Assembly: GCA_905182995.1 (NCBI GenBank) | Contig: CAJJDP010000088.1 | Coordinates: 349,908-413,907, forward strand | Origin: Paramecium octaurelia | Lineage: Eukaryota > Ciliophora > Oligohymenophorea > Peniculida > Parameciidae | Direction of reading: 5' to 3' | Length of the DNA stretch: 64,000 nucleotides | Shown here: positions 12,406 to 24,177 of the stretch, piece by piece | Layout: each line of letters opens with the position of its first letter | Position numbering within the stretch: the stretch's first letter is position 1 | Made by a program: the position numbers and the translations under genes | Notes under the pieces: model-generated | Told to the model about the DNA's origin: nothing | What the model saw: the letters and a program-made list of their open reading frames with translations, nothing else | Databases searched by the model: none

Positions 12406-12978
12406 TTGCTAGTTTCTCTTTTCATTTGTAGCAGTCTGAAATAAATTTATGTGATATTTCATTGCAGTTATAATAAAAACCTGATTTATAGCTGTTCTCA
12501 ATTTACTTTTTATAGAAATTAATGTTGTTATTTATAATATTTCAAGAAACATCTTATGGTTTTAATTCTTTAATAAGATACAGCAAAGGATAGTTTTAAA
12601 TCTAAAATTGGAATGAATTTAAGTCAAATTACTCAAAATTATTTTACATTGAGTTTTAGATTTTTATTATTAATCCGCTCTTTTTTGTTTTGAATTATTA
12701 CTCTGAAACATTGTTTTGATTATTTAATGTATCAGATTAAATCTTTAGATAGTATATTTCTTTGCATCCTTTTTAATAGAGAATTTGGGTTGCTATGAAT
12801 ATTTATCCAAAAGCACATGATCTTAAAATTTGATTAAAATTTATCAGGAAATGAATTTAGAGAACAAATTCAACCTTTGATCAAACATTTCCGAATATTT
12901 CTTATTATAAATGGAAGGAAAGTAATATATCTTCCTGTTTATTAATTTTTCTCATATATAATATATCATATTGATTTC

Positions 12979-15715
12979 TCAATTCAAATTGGGAATTTTA
13001 TCAAGTATTTTAATTTTGGAATTGTTCCATGCATTCACACATGGATATAATTCTTATGTCAGTGATGTATCAATTTGTTACTAGTAATAATAGATTTGAT
13101 ATTTACTGTTATTGTTATTGCTTATTATTGATTATTTTATTTTATCCATTTTATGTATTTATGCTCAATATTTACTTCAACTATTATGATATCATTAGTG
13201 GTAAAAGTAAATGATAATTTTTTACTATTTATATTATTATTATGATGAGAGTATATATTTCCATCAAATGAAATCAAATATGATCTATTAATAATTTATT
13301 GGATTAATACCCATAACCAACTCCTGCAGAACAATAATTATTTTTGGATATTATATCTTTAAATCCAATTCCAACCAGAAAGTTAGATCCACTAAGCATT
13401 TAGAAAGCAAATAATATTTTCCCAGTATTTGGAATTACTTATTCGCAAAGACAATACTAATTTACATTGTTATTATTTTCAAAAACTTTTCCACCTTCAC
13501 TTACTTAACAATTTCCACCCTTCCATGTATTTGAAAATATTAATTATCCACTATATTCATACATCTATCATTATTTTAATGAATATAATAATTACTTTTA
13601 TTAATTCTAATTTTTAGATGCTTTCTTTTTCTAACTTATCTTGATTAATTTAATCAAGTTATTTTTAAACTAATTTTAATTCTAATTCCTTCTAATTCAT
13701 TTTTTTATTTATTTCAGCGATTTCATTGCACTCTATTAAACTATTAAAATATTATACTTTTATCTTCTAAAGTCTTTATAATCTTTTATTTATCCTCTTC
13801 ATTTTATCGTTTTAGATCTGCTATTTCTTAAGTTTGTTAATCAAATAATTATTTGTAATGTGAGTTTTCTTTTTCATTTAATTTTAATTTTTCATCGATC
13901 TCATTGATTTCTCTTTATTCTATGTAATTAAACTAGAAATACTTTCTAGGTGCTATTTTGCTAATTCTTCCTTATGTTCCTATTGCTTCTAATCCAATGA
14001 CTTTGTCATTTATTAAAGCAGATTTATTTCTATTTATTATTTATTAAATTTACTTTCATTTTCCAAATTTTGATTCATTTCTACATATTTGACTAAGTCA
14101 TTTTCTAATTTTTAAATGCAGCAAAATTTCTTCATTTATTTACTTTTATTATCCATATTTATTATGTAATCATTCAAAGATTTAGAGAGATTTTAATATT
14201 AAGCCTGTAATTATTCAGACGAGTTAACTTAATTTTTAGTCTGGTTTAAGATTTTTACTAAACCTAATTAAGATTACTTGCATGTTATTAATATAGAGTT
14301 ATAGTCTATTCAAATAAATTTATTTAGCATTAATATTTTTTGGCTTATTCAATCAATTCTTAGGTATCCTTTATAATTTCATAAGTATCATCCTTTTTTT
14401 ACTCAAATTTTGAAATTTATGAAATAATATCTGATAATTGCAAAATCAGATTTTTTTCAACTAAAATAAGAAAATAATAATATTGTATTACTTGAAACAT
14501 CTTTGAGGATATCTAACGATTATTAAATATCTTATTAATCATACTATTTCAATGGCTCTAATTGATTTTCAATTTCTTTTTTAAAAATTGAATCTTGGTT
14601 TTTTTGGGTTGCTAATAATAAATTTTATGAAGGTTTTTCTCTTCCAATTAATGATTTCAAGTCATTTAATAATTCTTCGTCTAAACCTTATATAGAACTC
14701 TGTTTTCTTGGATTTTATTCTATGCCCTTATAATGTTATCCAAATTATTATAATATTAGTTTCTCACTAATTTCATTCAGTTTTGAATTATAATTTTTTC
14801 TCATTAAGCCAATTTAATTGAATATATCAGAGTTTTTCGCCTTTTTTTCTTATCTAAACTCTTATAACATTTTCTCAGATTCAGACTTATAATCCATCAA
14901 TTATTTATTCAAATTTTCGACTGTTTAATATTTAATTGATGGATTCTCATATATACAATCAACACAGACTAATCTATCTTCAATCTACTTATTTTAAGAA
15001 TCCATGTCAATCATTATAATTTCCTTTTTGTGATTTGGGCAAACTCTATTCAAGCTTGGTGTTTTCTATTGAGTAATAATTCAAAATTACAGATTCACTT
15101 TTTTTTAAACTTTATGGTGGTAATTCAACAAAATTGGTTTAAATCAAATCTTGAATTGTTTATTTTGTATTTTTGAAAGTGTCTAAGGTCTAAAAATATT
15201 CAGCATTGTTAAAAAGCAATTCAAATTGTTTTACTATTACATCAATGAAATTATCATCATCAATTAATTTAGTTGATTGTTGCTGGTCTTAAGAATATAA
15301 ATTAGATAACTGTTTGAGGTCCTCTAAATAAGTGGATTGGAATGAATATTCTTGTAATTCTTATTTTTCTTTTTAAATTTGAAATATATATTATTAAATT
15401 TGTTTGTACATCTTTTCTAATGATTCATCTATATATCGCTTAAAGTCCATAATTTAATCAAGAATATTTTTATAATAGTTGAGTCTTGTTTAATTTTCTT
15501 TAGCTTTATTGTTAGATGCTTTCCTTCGATTGCTCAATTGTTGACACTTTATAATTATTCAGTTTATCCACTAAACATTTTCCACACAAAAATTTTATCT
15601 ATGAGCCTTCTGATGTATCTAAGTCAACAGCAATAAATTCTAAATTGTGAAATTTGCAGATTGTTTTTTAGGCTTCTTAGGTTTCTTAAATTTATTTTGA
15701 TTTTAAATCATTCAT
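12979..15715 (-). CDS. Zinc-module / coiled-coil / SPRY-like protein with eight tiny introns
   Basis: ATG at 15715 begins MNDLKSKQIQETQEAQ. A zinc-type module follows (C20, H23, C44, C47: CKFH ... CGKC), then a helical region (NYYKNILDQIMDFKRYIDES). After the first intron comes a second module (CPNH ... CVDC), then about 400 residues of coiled coil rich in Gln, Glu and Lys. The C-terminal ~190 residues start IFSNTWKGGNCQVSEGG and include LFAFQMLSGSNFLVGIGF, FTFTTNDIIIVEV and QELYPCVNAW, a beta-rich SPRY-like pattern known to me from Paramecium multigene families (from memory). Eight introns of 23-31 nt each repair a frame or remove a TGA. One unexplained 1-nt shift remains near 15511. Spliced length is about 841 residues, ending at TGA 12981-12979. 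Likely a cytoplasmic scaffold or TRIM-like protein (inference). Confidence 0.75.
13081..13106 (-). other. 26-nt intron 8 of the zinc/SPRY-like gene
   Basis: Minus strand GTAAATATCA...TACTAG. Splicing joins QQAITIT to QQIDTSLTQELYPC. Confidence 0.8.
13285..13310 (-). other. 26-nt intron 7 of the zinc/SPRY-like gene
   Basis: Minus strand GTATTAATCC...TTAATAG. Splicing joins SAGVGYG to SYLISFDG and avoids a TGA. Confidence 0.8.
13565..13595 (-). other. 31-nt intron 6 of the zinc/SPRY-like gene
   Basis: Minus strand GTAATTATTA...TGATAG. Splicing joins KLELIK to MYEYSGQLIFSNTW, linking the coiled coil to the C-terminal domain. Confidence 0.8.
13733..13757 (-). other. 25-nt intron 5 of the zinc/SPRY-like gene
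   Basis: Minus strand GTATAATATT...TTAATAG. Splicing joins KTLEDK to KCNEIAEINK and avoids a TGA. Confidence 0.8.
13920..13942 (-). other. 23-nt intron 4 of the zinc/SPRY-like gene
   Basis: Minus strand GTATTTCTAG...ACATAG. Splicing joins KQHLEK to QREINEIDEK. Confidence 0.8.
14241..14263 (-). other. 23-nt intron 3 of the zinc/SPRY-like gene, CAG acceptor
   Basis: Minus strand GTTTAGTAA...AACCAG. Splicing joins ASNLNQ to TKNQVNSSEQ. The CAG acceptor is less usual than TAG. Confidence 0.6.
14461..14491 (-). other. 31-nt intron 2 of the zinc/SPRY-like gene
   Basis: Minus strand GTAATACAA...TTTTAG, with a pyrimidine-rich 3' half. Splicing joins DILKDVS to IEKNLILQ. Confidence 0.8.
15066..15090 (-). 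other. 25-nt intron 1 of the zinc/SPRY-like gene
   Basis: Minus strand GTAATTTTG...CAATAG. Splicing joins KKSES to KTPSLNRVC and brings the second zinc module into frame. Confidence 0.75.
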
Positions 15716-17378
15716 ATTTTTATTGATGTTAATTATACATCAGATCATTCGTTCAAAAAATATTACTCTAATTCTATTATCTGATAATTCAAGATATTTT
15801 TATTAAATATATAATTATTTTTTTATATTTCTATTCACATTGCTCTCTAGCTTTTATTTCAATCAATTGAATACTATCAGTCCCGTTTAAGCCAGGTAAT
15901 AGAGAATAAACTGTTCTCCACGTATTTTGAGTTTATGCAAACAAAAAAGGCAGAAATACCAGATAGAAAATTGAATCCATTTATTTTGATTTAATGTATC
16001 AATAAAAATAGTTTTTTGATTATCAGATTGAATTATTCTTAAAAATACAATAGTATATATAAATTAGTCATAGTACCTAGAAATCACTCAGATATAATCA
16101 TATTAGGATTTATGTATTTATTTATCTGGACTAGAGCTATTGTTCTTTTCATTAGAATTAAGTATTTTATAATTGCTCTATATATTTCTATAATAGTTTA
16201 AAGAATTTTTCAATTTTCTTTTCTCTTATTACTTATAGGTATTGAGCTTAGAATTTGACAAGAATTTTAATTTTGGCATCTTTAATTAAAAAGAGCACTA
16301 GTAACAAATATTATTATTACAAAATATCTTATGTTCTCAATATTTCAATTTTGCTTACCCTTTATTAGACCCATTAAGTGTTCCTTTTTAATACTATTTA
16401 TATTGCCTCTCTATTGACTAATATGTTTGAAAGTTAGTATAACATTTTTATTATAAATATCACTACTTTTATACTATTGGTGTGCTTAAATCTAAAAGTG
16501 AGAAAGGTTGCATCTTTGTTCCATTTAAATAATTTTAAAACAGAATTATTTTTTTTATCTTATTTTTGAAAAATTGTATAACAATTTTTATTATGTCAAA
16601 CAAGTTAGGGCTTATAAAGGGGACACTAAAGTTTCTGTAAGATCATTGAATTTTCTATTTTTCAGACAAGCCATATCAAGCCTTATATCTATTTTAATAA
16701 ATTAATTAATTAAATTTTCAGTGAGTTCTAATTTATAAATTTTCAAAATAACTATTTTTATAAATTTTTATGTAATTTTTTTGCAATGTTTTCATCTATC
16801 ATTTTGAAATTTATCAAATTATCTCACTCAACAATAGTTTTTTTGTTTTATTTATTGCTTATTTAGGTTCTTAATTAATTAAATTTACAAATATCATTGA
16901 TATTTGATTTAACTTTGTGTATCAGTAAATGATCCATTTAAAATCAAACTAGTTAGTGAAGAATAAAACTTTTCAAATCATTATGATCTATTAGGATCCT
17001 TTTACCTACCGAGGGATACTTTTTCAATTATCCATTTTTTTCTATCCCCAGCTTATTAATCATTCAATTCATTCCCATTTCCTAAACCCTAACATAAAAT
17101 GTTTTTTATTCTACAATAAAGGGTATTAACTTTGAATAGTGGATCCAATTAAAAATAATTATTTTTTCTATTACATTCTTTCATTAGAGACAATACTATT
17201 AATTTAATATTTATTAACACATTGATTGCTTAGCAATATATTTAACTTAAAGCATTAAAAACAGCATTGAGAAAGTTCCTATTGAAATCTTAATTCTTTC
17301 AGATGGAAATAACTTTTCGTATGCATTATAAATAACAGTAAAGACAATTTTTATTTATCTTAAATTCAATATTTAACA
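15716..17378. other. Long A+T-rich spacer
   Basis: I find no convincing reading frame on either strand, though a gene with many introns could be missed. It separates two diverging genes (minus to the left, plus to the right), so promoters for both probably lie within it. Confidence 0.4.
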
Positions 17379-17896
17379 ATGCCGAACAATGAAGACAAAT
17401 AGAAATTTAAATTTTAATTTAAAAATCAAATAAAAACAGATGGATTCATAGACAAATTAGCTATTGAAGTGTAAATCCACGCTTTATGATACTTTTAAAT
17501 CATTTATTCTAAAACTTATGATATCTTATTCTCAATGAATTTCAAGTATTAAGGAAAATGATTTAATCGGTGATAGTCAAACATCCATTATAGGAAAAAA
17601 GAATAAGAAATTAAAATTAACAATAATTTTTATTTTCATACGGTCAATGTTATTAAACAGCTGAGTTTTAATATAAACTAAATTAGCTTTTCAAGCTATT
17701 TGAGAAATACTTGGAGAAATATCCTTGTAATTTATTTAAACCAAGACAAGACATATACTCAATGTTTATTATAGGGAAATAATTGAGAAATATTCAAAAA
17801 TTATTTAGTAAATAAGAGTTTGTTAACTTATTTATGAGAATGGTATTTTCCTCAGTTCTTTCGACAAATTTCAAATTATATTCACAATTTTATTGA
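17379..17896 (+). CDS. Unidentified gene, intron structure unresolved
   Basis: ATG at 17379 opens MPNNEDKQKFKFQFKNQIK and TDGFIDKLAIEVQIHAL before a TGA. From about 17553 a different frame runs without a stop to TGA 17894-17896 and includes FKLFEKYLEKYPCNLFKPRQ, DIYSMFIIGKQLRNIQKLF and FVNLFMRMVFSS, a helical protein-like stretch. One or two short introns or frameshifts must lie between the two parts, but I could not place them. Family not recognised. The gene runs towards the gap at 18047 and may be incomplete. Confidence 0.4.
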
Positions 17897-18019
17897 ATGG
17901 TTTCCTAAAACCTCAAATAACAGGTTTAAATGAAATTTAAATAGTTTATAATATTTCAAAACTTATTTTTAATTCATAATTAATATATTTTCAAGTTATA
18001 AAAAACTCATAATTTAATA

Positions 18020-18047
18020 GTATATTATTATTATTATTATTATATAN
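18020..18047. repeat. TTA/TAT microsatellite ending in an assembly N
   Basis: About nine trinucleotide units (TTA/ATT) run directly into the N at 18047. Unlike the other gaps, its flanks are not duplicates of each other. The contig probably broke in the low-complexity run. Confidence 0.85.
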
Positions 18048-18373
18048 AATTTCTTCGTATTCATCTATAGAGTAATTCTTTAAGTTAAATTCATGAGCTT
18101 TAACTTTGTTGAGAACATCTGCTATTCTCTTAATATCCTTCTTTTTTTTTTCAGCATTGAGCATCTATTCTTAATTATGCAATGATAAATTTTCTACCTT
18201 TTTGTTATGTTTTCTATAGCCCATTAATTTAGATCTTATGAAAATTCTTGGCAGTATTAAATTTTCTCTCTTTTTAATATTGTAATGAGGATAGGGAAGA
18301 CAGCTTCATCAACTTCTTTAGATAAAGCCAAACCACTGTACAAATCTTCATCCTAGTCCTTTTCATTATTCAT
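18048..18373 (-). CDS. N-terminal part of a Lys-rich protein, cut by the gap
   Basis: ATG at 18373 opens MNNEKDQDEDLYSGLALSKE. A 32-nt intron joins KEVDEA to RENLILPRIFIRSKLMGY, followed by a charged helical stretch (NAEKKKKDIKRIADVLNKVK) up to the N at 18047, about 97 residues in all. The C-terminal part is lost in the gap. An acidic start followed by a basic coiled-coil-like part suggests an intracellular protein. Family not recognised. The intron acceptor is AAG, which is unusual, so the splice call is moderate; a one-base shift in an A run is the alternative. Confidence 0.55.
18270..18301 (-). other. 32-nt intron, AAG acceptor
   Basis: Minus strand GTCTTCCCTATCC...AAAAAG. It is rich in pyrimidines and restores the frame of the partial gene, but the acceptor is not the usual TAG. 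Confidence 0.45.
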
Positions 18374-18849
18374 TTTAAATAATTATTAATTTCTATATAC
18401 TATTTTTGAGCATTATACAAGAAACCCAAAGTATCTTGTATGTTTATATCAGAAAGAAATCAAATTTTTTGCAAAGTCAGAGTTTGATATAATTTACCAT
18501 AGTAACACATCGCATAGGATTGTGCATAGCCAGATTCTTATAGAATATAGAACAAAAATATAAAACAATTTATGAACAACAACCCCACACAAACAAAAGC
18601 ATCATTACAAAAGTTACTCTGAATTTAATGACCCGAATTCATTTAGATACACTTGATTACCCTTGAGATTGGTTGAATCCTCCATAACTTAAAGAAAAAT
18701 CTATAATTATAATAATTATCAAAATATTTATTCCAAGAATTCGCTCAAAAAGTATATAATGATAATTAAAAATAACTAAATTTTGACCCTGCAACTCCAA
18801 AAATAGGTCATCTTTGATGATTTATGACATAGATTTTTCAAACTCACAA

Positions 18850-19420
18850 CAGCTTAGTTTTTTCGTATCCTTAAATGTATAAAAATTGATAAGTAATTTT
18901 ATTTTAAAGGTTTGTATTCCGATTTTAAGGTTCCGTCCTCCTTATAATAATTAGACTGTTAATTTATAAATTCTAAAAGAATGAGTTAAAATGGTCTAAC
19001 AGCTAAACTGTATATATTCTACCAATATGACTTTTTCCACAATTTATAATAACAGAAGAATCATAGAAACGTAAATAACCTAATTGTCTAGTATTAAAGT
19101 TGCTCTAACATTAGTATCACAGCTTTGATTTCACTGCCTGAAGAATTTTTGGACAACAAATTTTCTAATTATTATATATAAATTCTACAATTTTAAACAA
19201 ATATTTAATTACACTTTCAGTTTTCAGTTTAGACATCTCTAAAGCTAAAGCACAATGATTCAGATATAAAGAAATGGTTATAAATACTCTACAACAAATT
19301 CTAAATTTTAATTTTTTAATTTAAGTGTTATAATATTCTAGAAACTCTGAGACTATTGTTGAATTTTTCTTCTAAAATTAATCTTAGTCCTAAATATATT
19401 TCCATAATAAAATTAAAATA
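18850..19420 (-). CDS. Probable coding region, exon structure unresolved
   Basis: Three stretches on the minus strand look coding: EEKFNNSLRVSRILQHLNQK (about 19390), ALALEMSKLKTESVIKYLF (about 19250) and RQLGYLRFYDSSVIINCGKS (about 19070). They are in different frames and each ends in TGA, so introns or frameshifts must separate them. The middle part has a TPR-like helical look (weak). A separate short start, MEDSTNLKGNQVYLNEFGSL near 18690, lies downstream and may belong to another small gene. Confidence 0.35.
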
Positions 19421-20099
19421 TTGAAAAAAAATATATTGAAATTTTATCTCTAAAATCCAAATAACAAAGACTGAATTCTTTTAATTAGTTAATTTATATA
19501 GTAAACTTAATAAAAATTTTGATCGATTTCTTTCTAAACCTACTTGATTCTAATTTAATCTTAAAATAATTAGAAAAATCTTTTCAATTTTAATTTCAAG
19601 GTTATTCTCCTCTCATTTCTCAAAATAAAAAAAGTAAAATACGTCAGTATGTGATAAATATAGGCATTTTTATATTTAAATGACATGATGTTAATTGCTT
19701 ATATCATTTAAAATATAAATTGATGGAGAATTACTGAAGATTTTAGTTTATTCGTGTCTAGCTTTTCATTAATTATTCGAACATAATTCCAAAACAAAGT
19801 TAGAAGTCATTTTATTTTCTAACCTTACTCTAGTTATAAAATAATGTCCATCTATGTATTACATATATTGTATGAACTACTATAAATTTCTATCAATAGA
19901 AAATAATGAAGATCAGCATTAGAAGAAAGAAACATGTGGTATCTATATATTAATCTAATTATTCATTATGGATTGAGGTTTAAAGAATAATCCGGTCTGA
20001 AGAATATCAATCATAATTTAGTATTGCCTAAATTCTTTAAAAATCTAATTGCAAACCCTAGCCAAGATATTAATTTATATAAATATTGAATAAGACAAT
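19421..20099. other. A+T-rich spacer
   Basis: No frame with protein-like composition was found. It lies between two minus-strand coding regions and may hold the promoter of the downstream one. Confidence 0.35.
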
Positions 20100-22876
20100 T
20101 CACCTAACGAATTATTTCAAAGAGGGTATTAATATCCATCCAATCAATTCTTATAGGCTCATTCCTTTTTATTTTATTTTTTCCCATTAGATGTTGGAAT
20201 TCATACATTATATTCTAAACTCTTCAACAAAAATGATTATTTATTCATCTTTATTATCATTTAAATTGCTTCTGAACTCTTTCTCGAGCTTATGTTACTC
20301 CAATCCATAATGACTTTTTAAATCATAAAACTTATATTAAAATTATTAATATTAAATAACAATCTTATCCCAAACCTCCTTAATAGGGATAGTTTATTAC
20401 TCATTAATAAAAATTTTGCTGTAAGTGTATAACTCCTCTATTTATTGATCAATGGCTTCAGAATTAGATTTAATCAACTAATAATTCTCTTGATGAGTGA
20501 CATATTTTTTCAAAGTTATTAGTTTCAATTTCAGCTTCTCCAACCAATCTTAGATTGTTTCTTAAATTATTTTGCAACTCCCTTAGGCTTGAAATCCACC
20601 TTCTAATTTATCACCTAAATCCTATTCATCACGTAGGTCTGTATTTGCTATTTAAAGAGTTTGATCTTCAATCTCAAAAACCCAATATCCATAATGATTT
20701 CTATAGCATCTACTTCAGATTGCATTTTCGAGATCAATTAGAATTGGAGCTTAAGCACATCTGCATTCAAAAGTTGATCTTCACTCTTTACGAATTTATC
20801 CCATAAATCCTATATCCTTAACATGTAATGCTCTATTTATTTGTAACAAAATTATAGTTCTTACCCAAGTTCCTTTCCATAATCATATGACTTTAAGTTT
20901 TGTCTTCCATACTCTCTCAAATCTTTCTTAGGTCGGTTGTGCCTGAAACAACTTCATTGTTCTATAGTTCCTACTATTTATGCGTTGTTTAAATGCTTTA
21001 TTCAATAATATCGATAGCTTGTTCTATTGTCTCAACAAAGATATCCTACATGCCTCAGAGCAATGGTTCAAACACTATGGTAACCTCCATTAAATGAATG
21101 TCCATGACTACCCAACTGAAATAGGTCATTTATCGAATAAGAGTGACAATTACCCAACTTAAGATACTTATTGGCCTTCTTCAATACCTTCAAGAAATTA
21201 TTTATAGAATTGTACATTAATGTGATCATACTCTTGAATTGAATATAATCGACCATTCTTGTAAATTTTTTGATTCGTTTCCACTGAAATTATCTTAGAT
21301 TTGATTAGAAGTAGAATTGTCCTATGAATAGGTAGAGCATTAATACACCAAATGTCAGGGACTTTTATTATAATGATCCTCTCTAAAAAAATTAAAGGAG
21401 TATTGTCATGCTTCCACAACTATTTTAGATATTAAATTAATGTTCTAAACTTATTCCTTTTGGAAGTCAGTTAAACATCTTTAAAATTTTTTTATGAACT
21501 TCATTTTGTTTACTGGACTCATTTAACTAGGGATAAAAAATACTAAACTCTTGATCCTTTGAGTGTGTTTATAAATTTCCTCTTTTGGGGCGCTTGAGAG
21601 ATGGGTCTAATAACAAGAAACATGCAGTTAGATCCCCAGAAATTGATTGAGCTTTATTCTTGATGCTTAGCTTCTTCCACATGGCAAACGTCTTTTATTT
21701 CAAAATTTTTGTAATCTATAAAATCTTTTTCAAATTACTAGGTTGACACAAACTCCTCAAAATTACTACGATGAATTATAATCCCTCCTCCGTCATATAC
21801 TGTTCTGACTATTTTCATAATTGAAAACTTTCCACCTATATGGATTACCCTAATTATTTAAATAGCAAAATTCCTATCTCAATTGATGATCAGGCTGTAG
21901 CAACAGAGCAAAATCAATTTATCCGAAGAATCCTTAAGAATTTTCCCTAATGCAGATTTCCCTCTTTGTCTTAGTGGTAACTTTGAGTTCCAAATGCTTT
22001 TATGTAGCGTTTTCGATTGGTTTCGTTTAATGATGATTATTGTTGTTCATAAGAGGAACGGCATTGAATAACAGAGAGTTATATCCACATCAACAGACTT
22101 TCTGATTTTAAATTTGTTCCTTAAATCTTATTAATCCATGATAAATTTAAGATGTAGGTCATTTACTTAAATAATCATTTTGTGTAATATAAATCATATT
22201 CAAATAAAACAGAGTACTATTGTCAATAAAAATAAGTAAAATAAGCAAACCATAAAGATATCTAGCATTACTGATATTTACATACTCCTCGTAACTCTTA
22301 CTATACTTAGAAGATATTATCAAGGCGATCCAATTTGCCACTTATAACACTTATTTCCCTATACTCTTGTCTAGCATATTGATCACAAACACAATCAAAT
22401 TGATAGAGTGATCAATACAAACCAAATCAGAATTTCTCTTAACTCACACTTCGCTTTCAAAGAGTGAGCCATCAATTCTTTAAATTGCAATACTTGTCTC
22501 CACAAAATAGCAAAAAATAAGATCAATTGTTGCAAATTCCAGTTTTCTATTAGAATTAAATTTAGATTTTAAATAATTATTAAAATTAAGGCTTTTAATA
22601 TTTTCCATGTAATCTACTTATTTTCCTTCTTTTCATCATATCCTATGTGATCTGTTTGGATTTCTCCTCTTAAAGCGTACTCAATGTATTGGTTCTGCGC
22701 TTAACTCTCATACAACATCTGCATTCTGGGTTAATTCGCTTATTCAACTGTTGATAATAATTTTTAAAGGGCCAATCAATTTGAAATATTTCCTAATTAG
22801 TCTTAGAGAACTGACTTAAGGGTTATAAGTATTCCAAATTTAATCTCTCCAAAGTCATCCTCTAACTAAATTACAT
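20100..22876 (-). CDS. Large gene, possibly dynein heavy-chain stem-like, partly decayed
   Basis: ATG at 22876 starts MQFSQRMTLERLNLEYLQPL. Introns are likely at 22742-22764 (23 nt, CAG acceptor) and about 22601-22626 (26 nt, AAG acceptor). Long coding stretches follow: ATIDLIFCYFVETSIAIQRI, GNPYRWKVFNYENSQNS, IIIHRSNFEEFVSTQQFEKD, RIQDLWDKFVKSEDQLLNAD, and near the 3' end IKSNSEAIDQQIEELYTYSK then IPIKEVWDKIVIQYQQFQYK and DEQIIIFVEEFRIQCMNS. The 3' part resembles the coiled stem of dynein heavy chains (pattern from memory, not verified). At least one TGA (near 22459) and several frame changes remain unexplained, so this is either a pseudogene or a gene with more introns than I could place. 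A full dynein would be far longer. Confidence 0.35.
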
Positions 22877-23497
22877 TCAGGTCCACTATTAAAAATAATT
22901 AAGTCTTTTACGTTAGATCCAATCAACACTCTACTAACGGGTAATTAAAATTCCAAGTCCATTGTTTCTCTACTAGTATGAAGGCTATTGTTTTCCCAAA
23001 AAAATTCATTCCCTACTCCTGCCTAGCATTCTGCATATCACCTGAAATATATGCTTTGACGACTATTGTTTTCAGTTGCGGGAGGATTTTAATTTTGATT
23101 CATTCTGGAATTGCTTTTATGATCGATGGAATCACTGGCTACTATTATGGAAATTATTTTTCCGACTCAACTCTATTTTGTTTCTCAGAAAGTTACATAT
23201 TCAAGACCTGAATATGCGGAATCTCATCCTTTACTCATTTCAACACTTTATAAGATATAAACTCACAAGAAAGACAGAAATAGCTAATAAACATCTATCC
23301 TTTCAAAATATATAATTACAAATAGAATCTCCCATGTGCCTTATTTCCAATAAAAAAATAATAATGTTTGTCCAAGAAAACAGTAATTTAATTATCTTTT
23401 GATTAATCTGGGACTCTTTGAAATGAGCTAAGCAATCACAAAAGTACAAAATAATGTTGATTCCTTACTCAAGAGTTCGCTATTCATGCCTTGCTTT
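22877..23497. other. Spacer, plus-strand frames without features
   Basis: Two overlapping plus-strand frames of 77-79 codons (22978-23315) lie in different phases and have no ciliate gene character beyond chance length. On the minus strand the sequence upstream of 22876 stays open in places and could hold an earlier exon of the large gene. Confidence 0.3.
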
Positions 23498-23534
23498 TTA
23501 TTATTATTATTATTATAATTATTATTATTATTAT
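23498..23534. repeat. TTA microsatellite
   Basis: About twelve TTA units with one interruption. It resembles the run at 18020-18046. Confidence 0.85.
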
Positions 23535-24177
23535 GAGATTTAAATTAATTAAATCTAAAACGCTAGACACCTAGAGAACCTCATAAATCTTTGGAATTAA
23601 TTAAATCATGAATAAATATTTGATAAATTTATATCAAAATTAAATGGTGTTTAGATTTCGAATAATCAATTCAAATGTTAAAAATTATTCTTTATTTAAC
23701 AAAATCTTAAACATTATGCAATAACAAATACTAGTAAATATTAGAATTTGGGTAAATAGAGTAATTTCTACTGTAAATAGTCCAAAGTTATTTCCCTCTT
23801 TCAAACAGCAATCAATTGAAAATTATATAATTAATTCAACCTCTCCACATATATAATTGATCAAATTCAAGCATATTAATCAGATAAGAAAATAATAGAA
23901 AACCATTTGATTTATTTATATACAGAATTAAATAGCTTTAGTTATAAACATTCAATCCATTTCAAACACTTGATATATACATAATGATCATATTACTTAA
24001 TTAGTCATTTCGGAGTTCTTCATAAATTGATAATTTGTTAAAGATACTCAAGACCTAAAATGGAACTCTCAGTAGAATTACCAAAATACCTTTTTTTGAT
24101 ATTTTTTCTATATTAAATCAGAAATTAAATCAAAGTACCAAATGAATTATTTTTATGTATAATAATATGCATGATCA
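23535..24177. other. A+T-rich spacer
   Basis: Nothing gene-like was seen. It is the 3' flank of the Cys-rich surface gene. Confidence 0.4.

Noticed and set aside
15500-15515. Programmed frameshift in the zinc/SPRY-like gene
   Set aside because: Programmed +1 shifts are known in Euplotes at AAA-TAA/TAG, but TAA and TAG are Gln codons here and no slippery stop context is present; a one-base indel is simpler.
17085-17100. CCTAAACCCTAAC near 17090 as a telomere remnant
   Set aside because: Only two imperfect units, and not the C4A2/C3A3 type expected for Paramecium telomeres.
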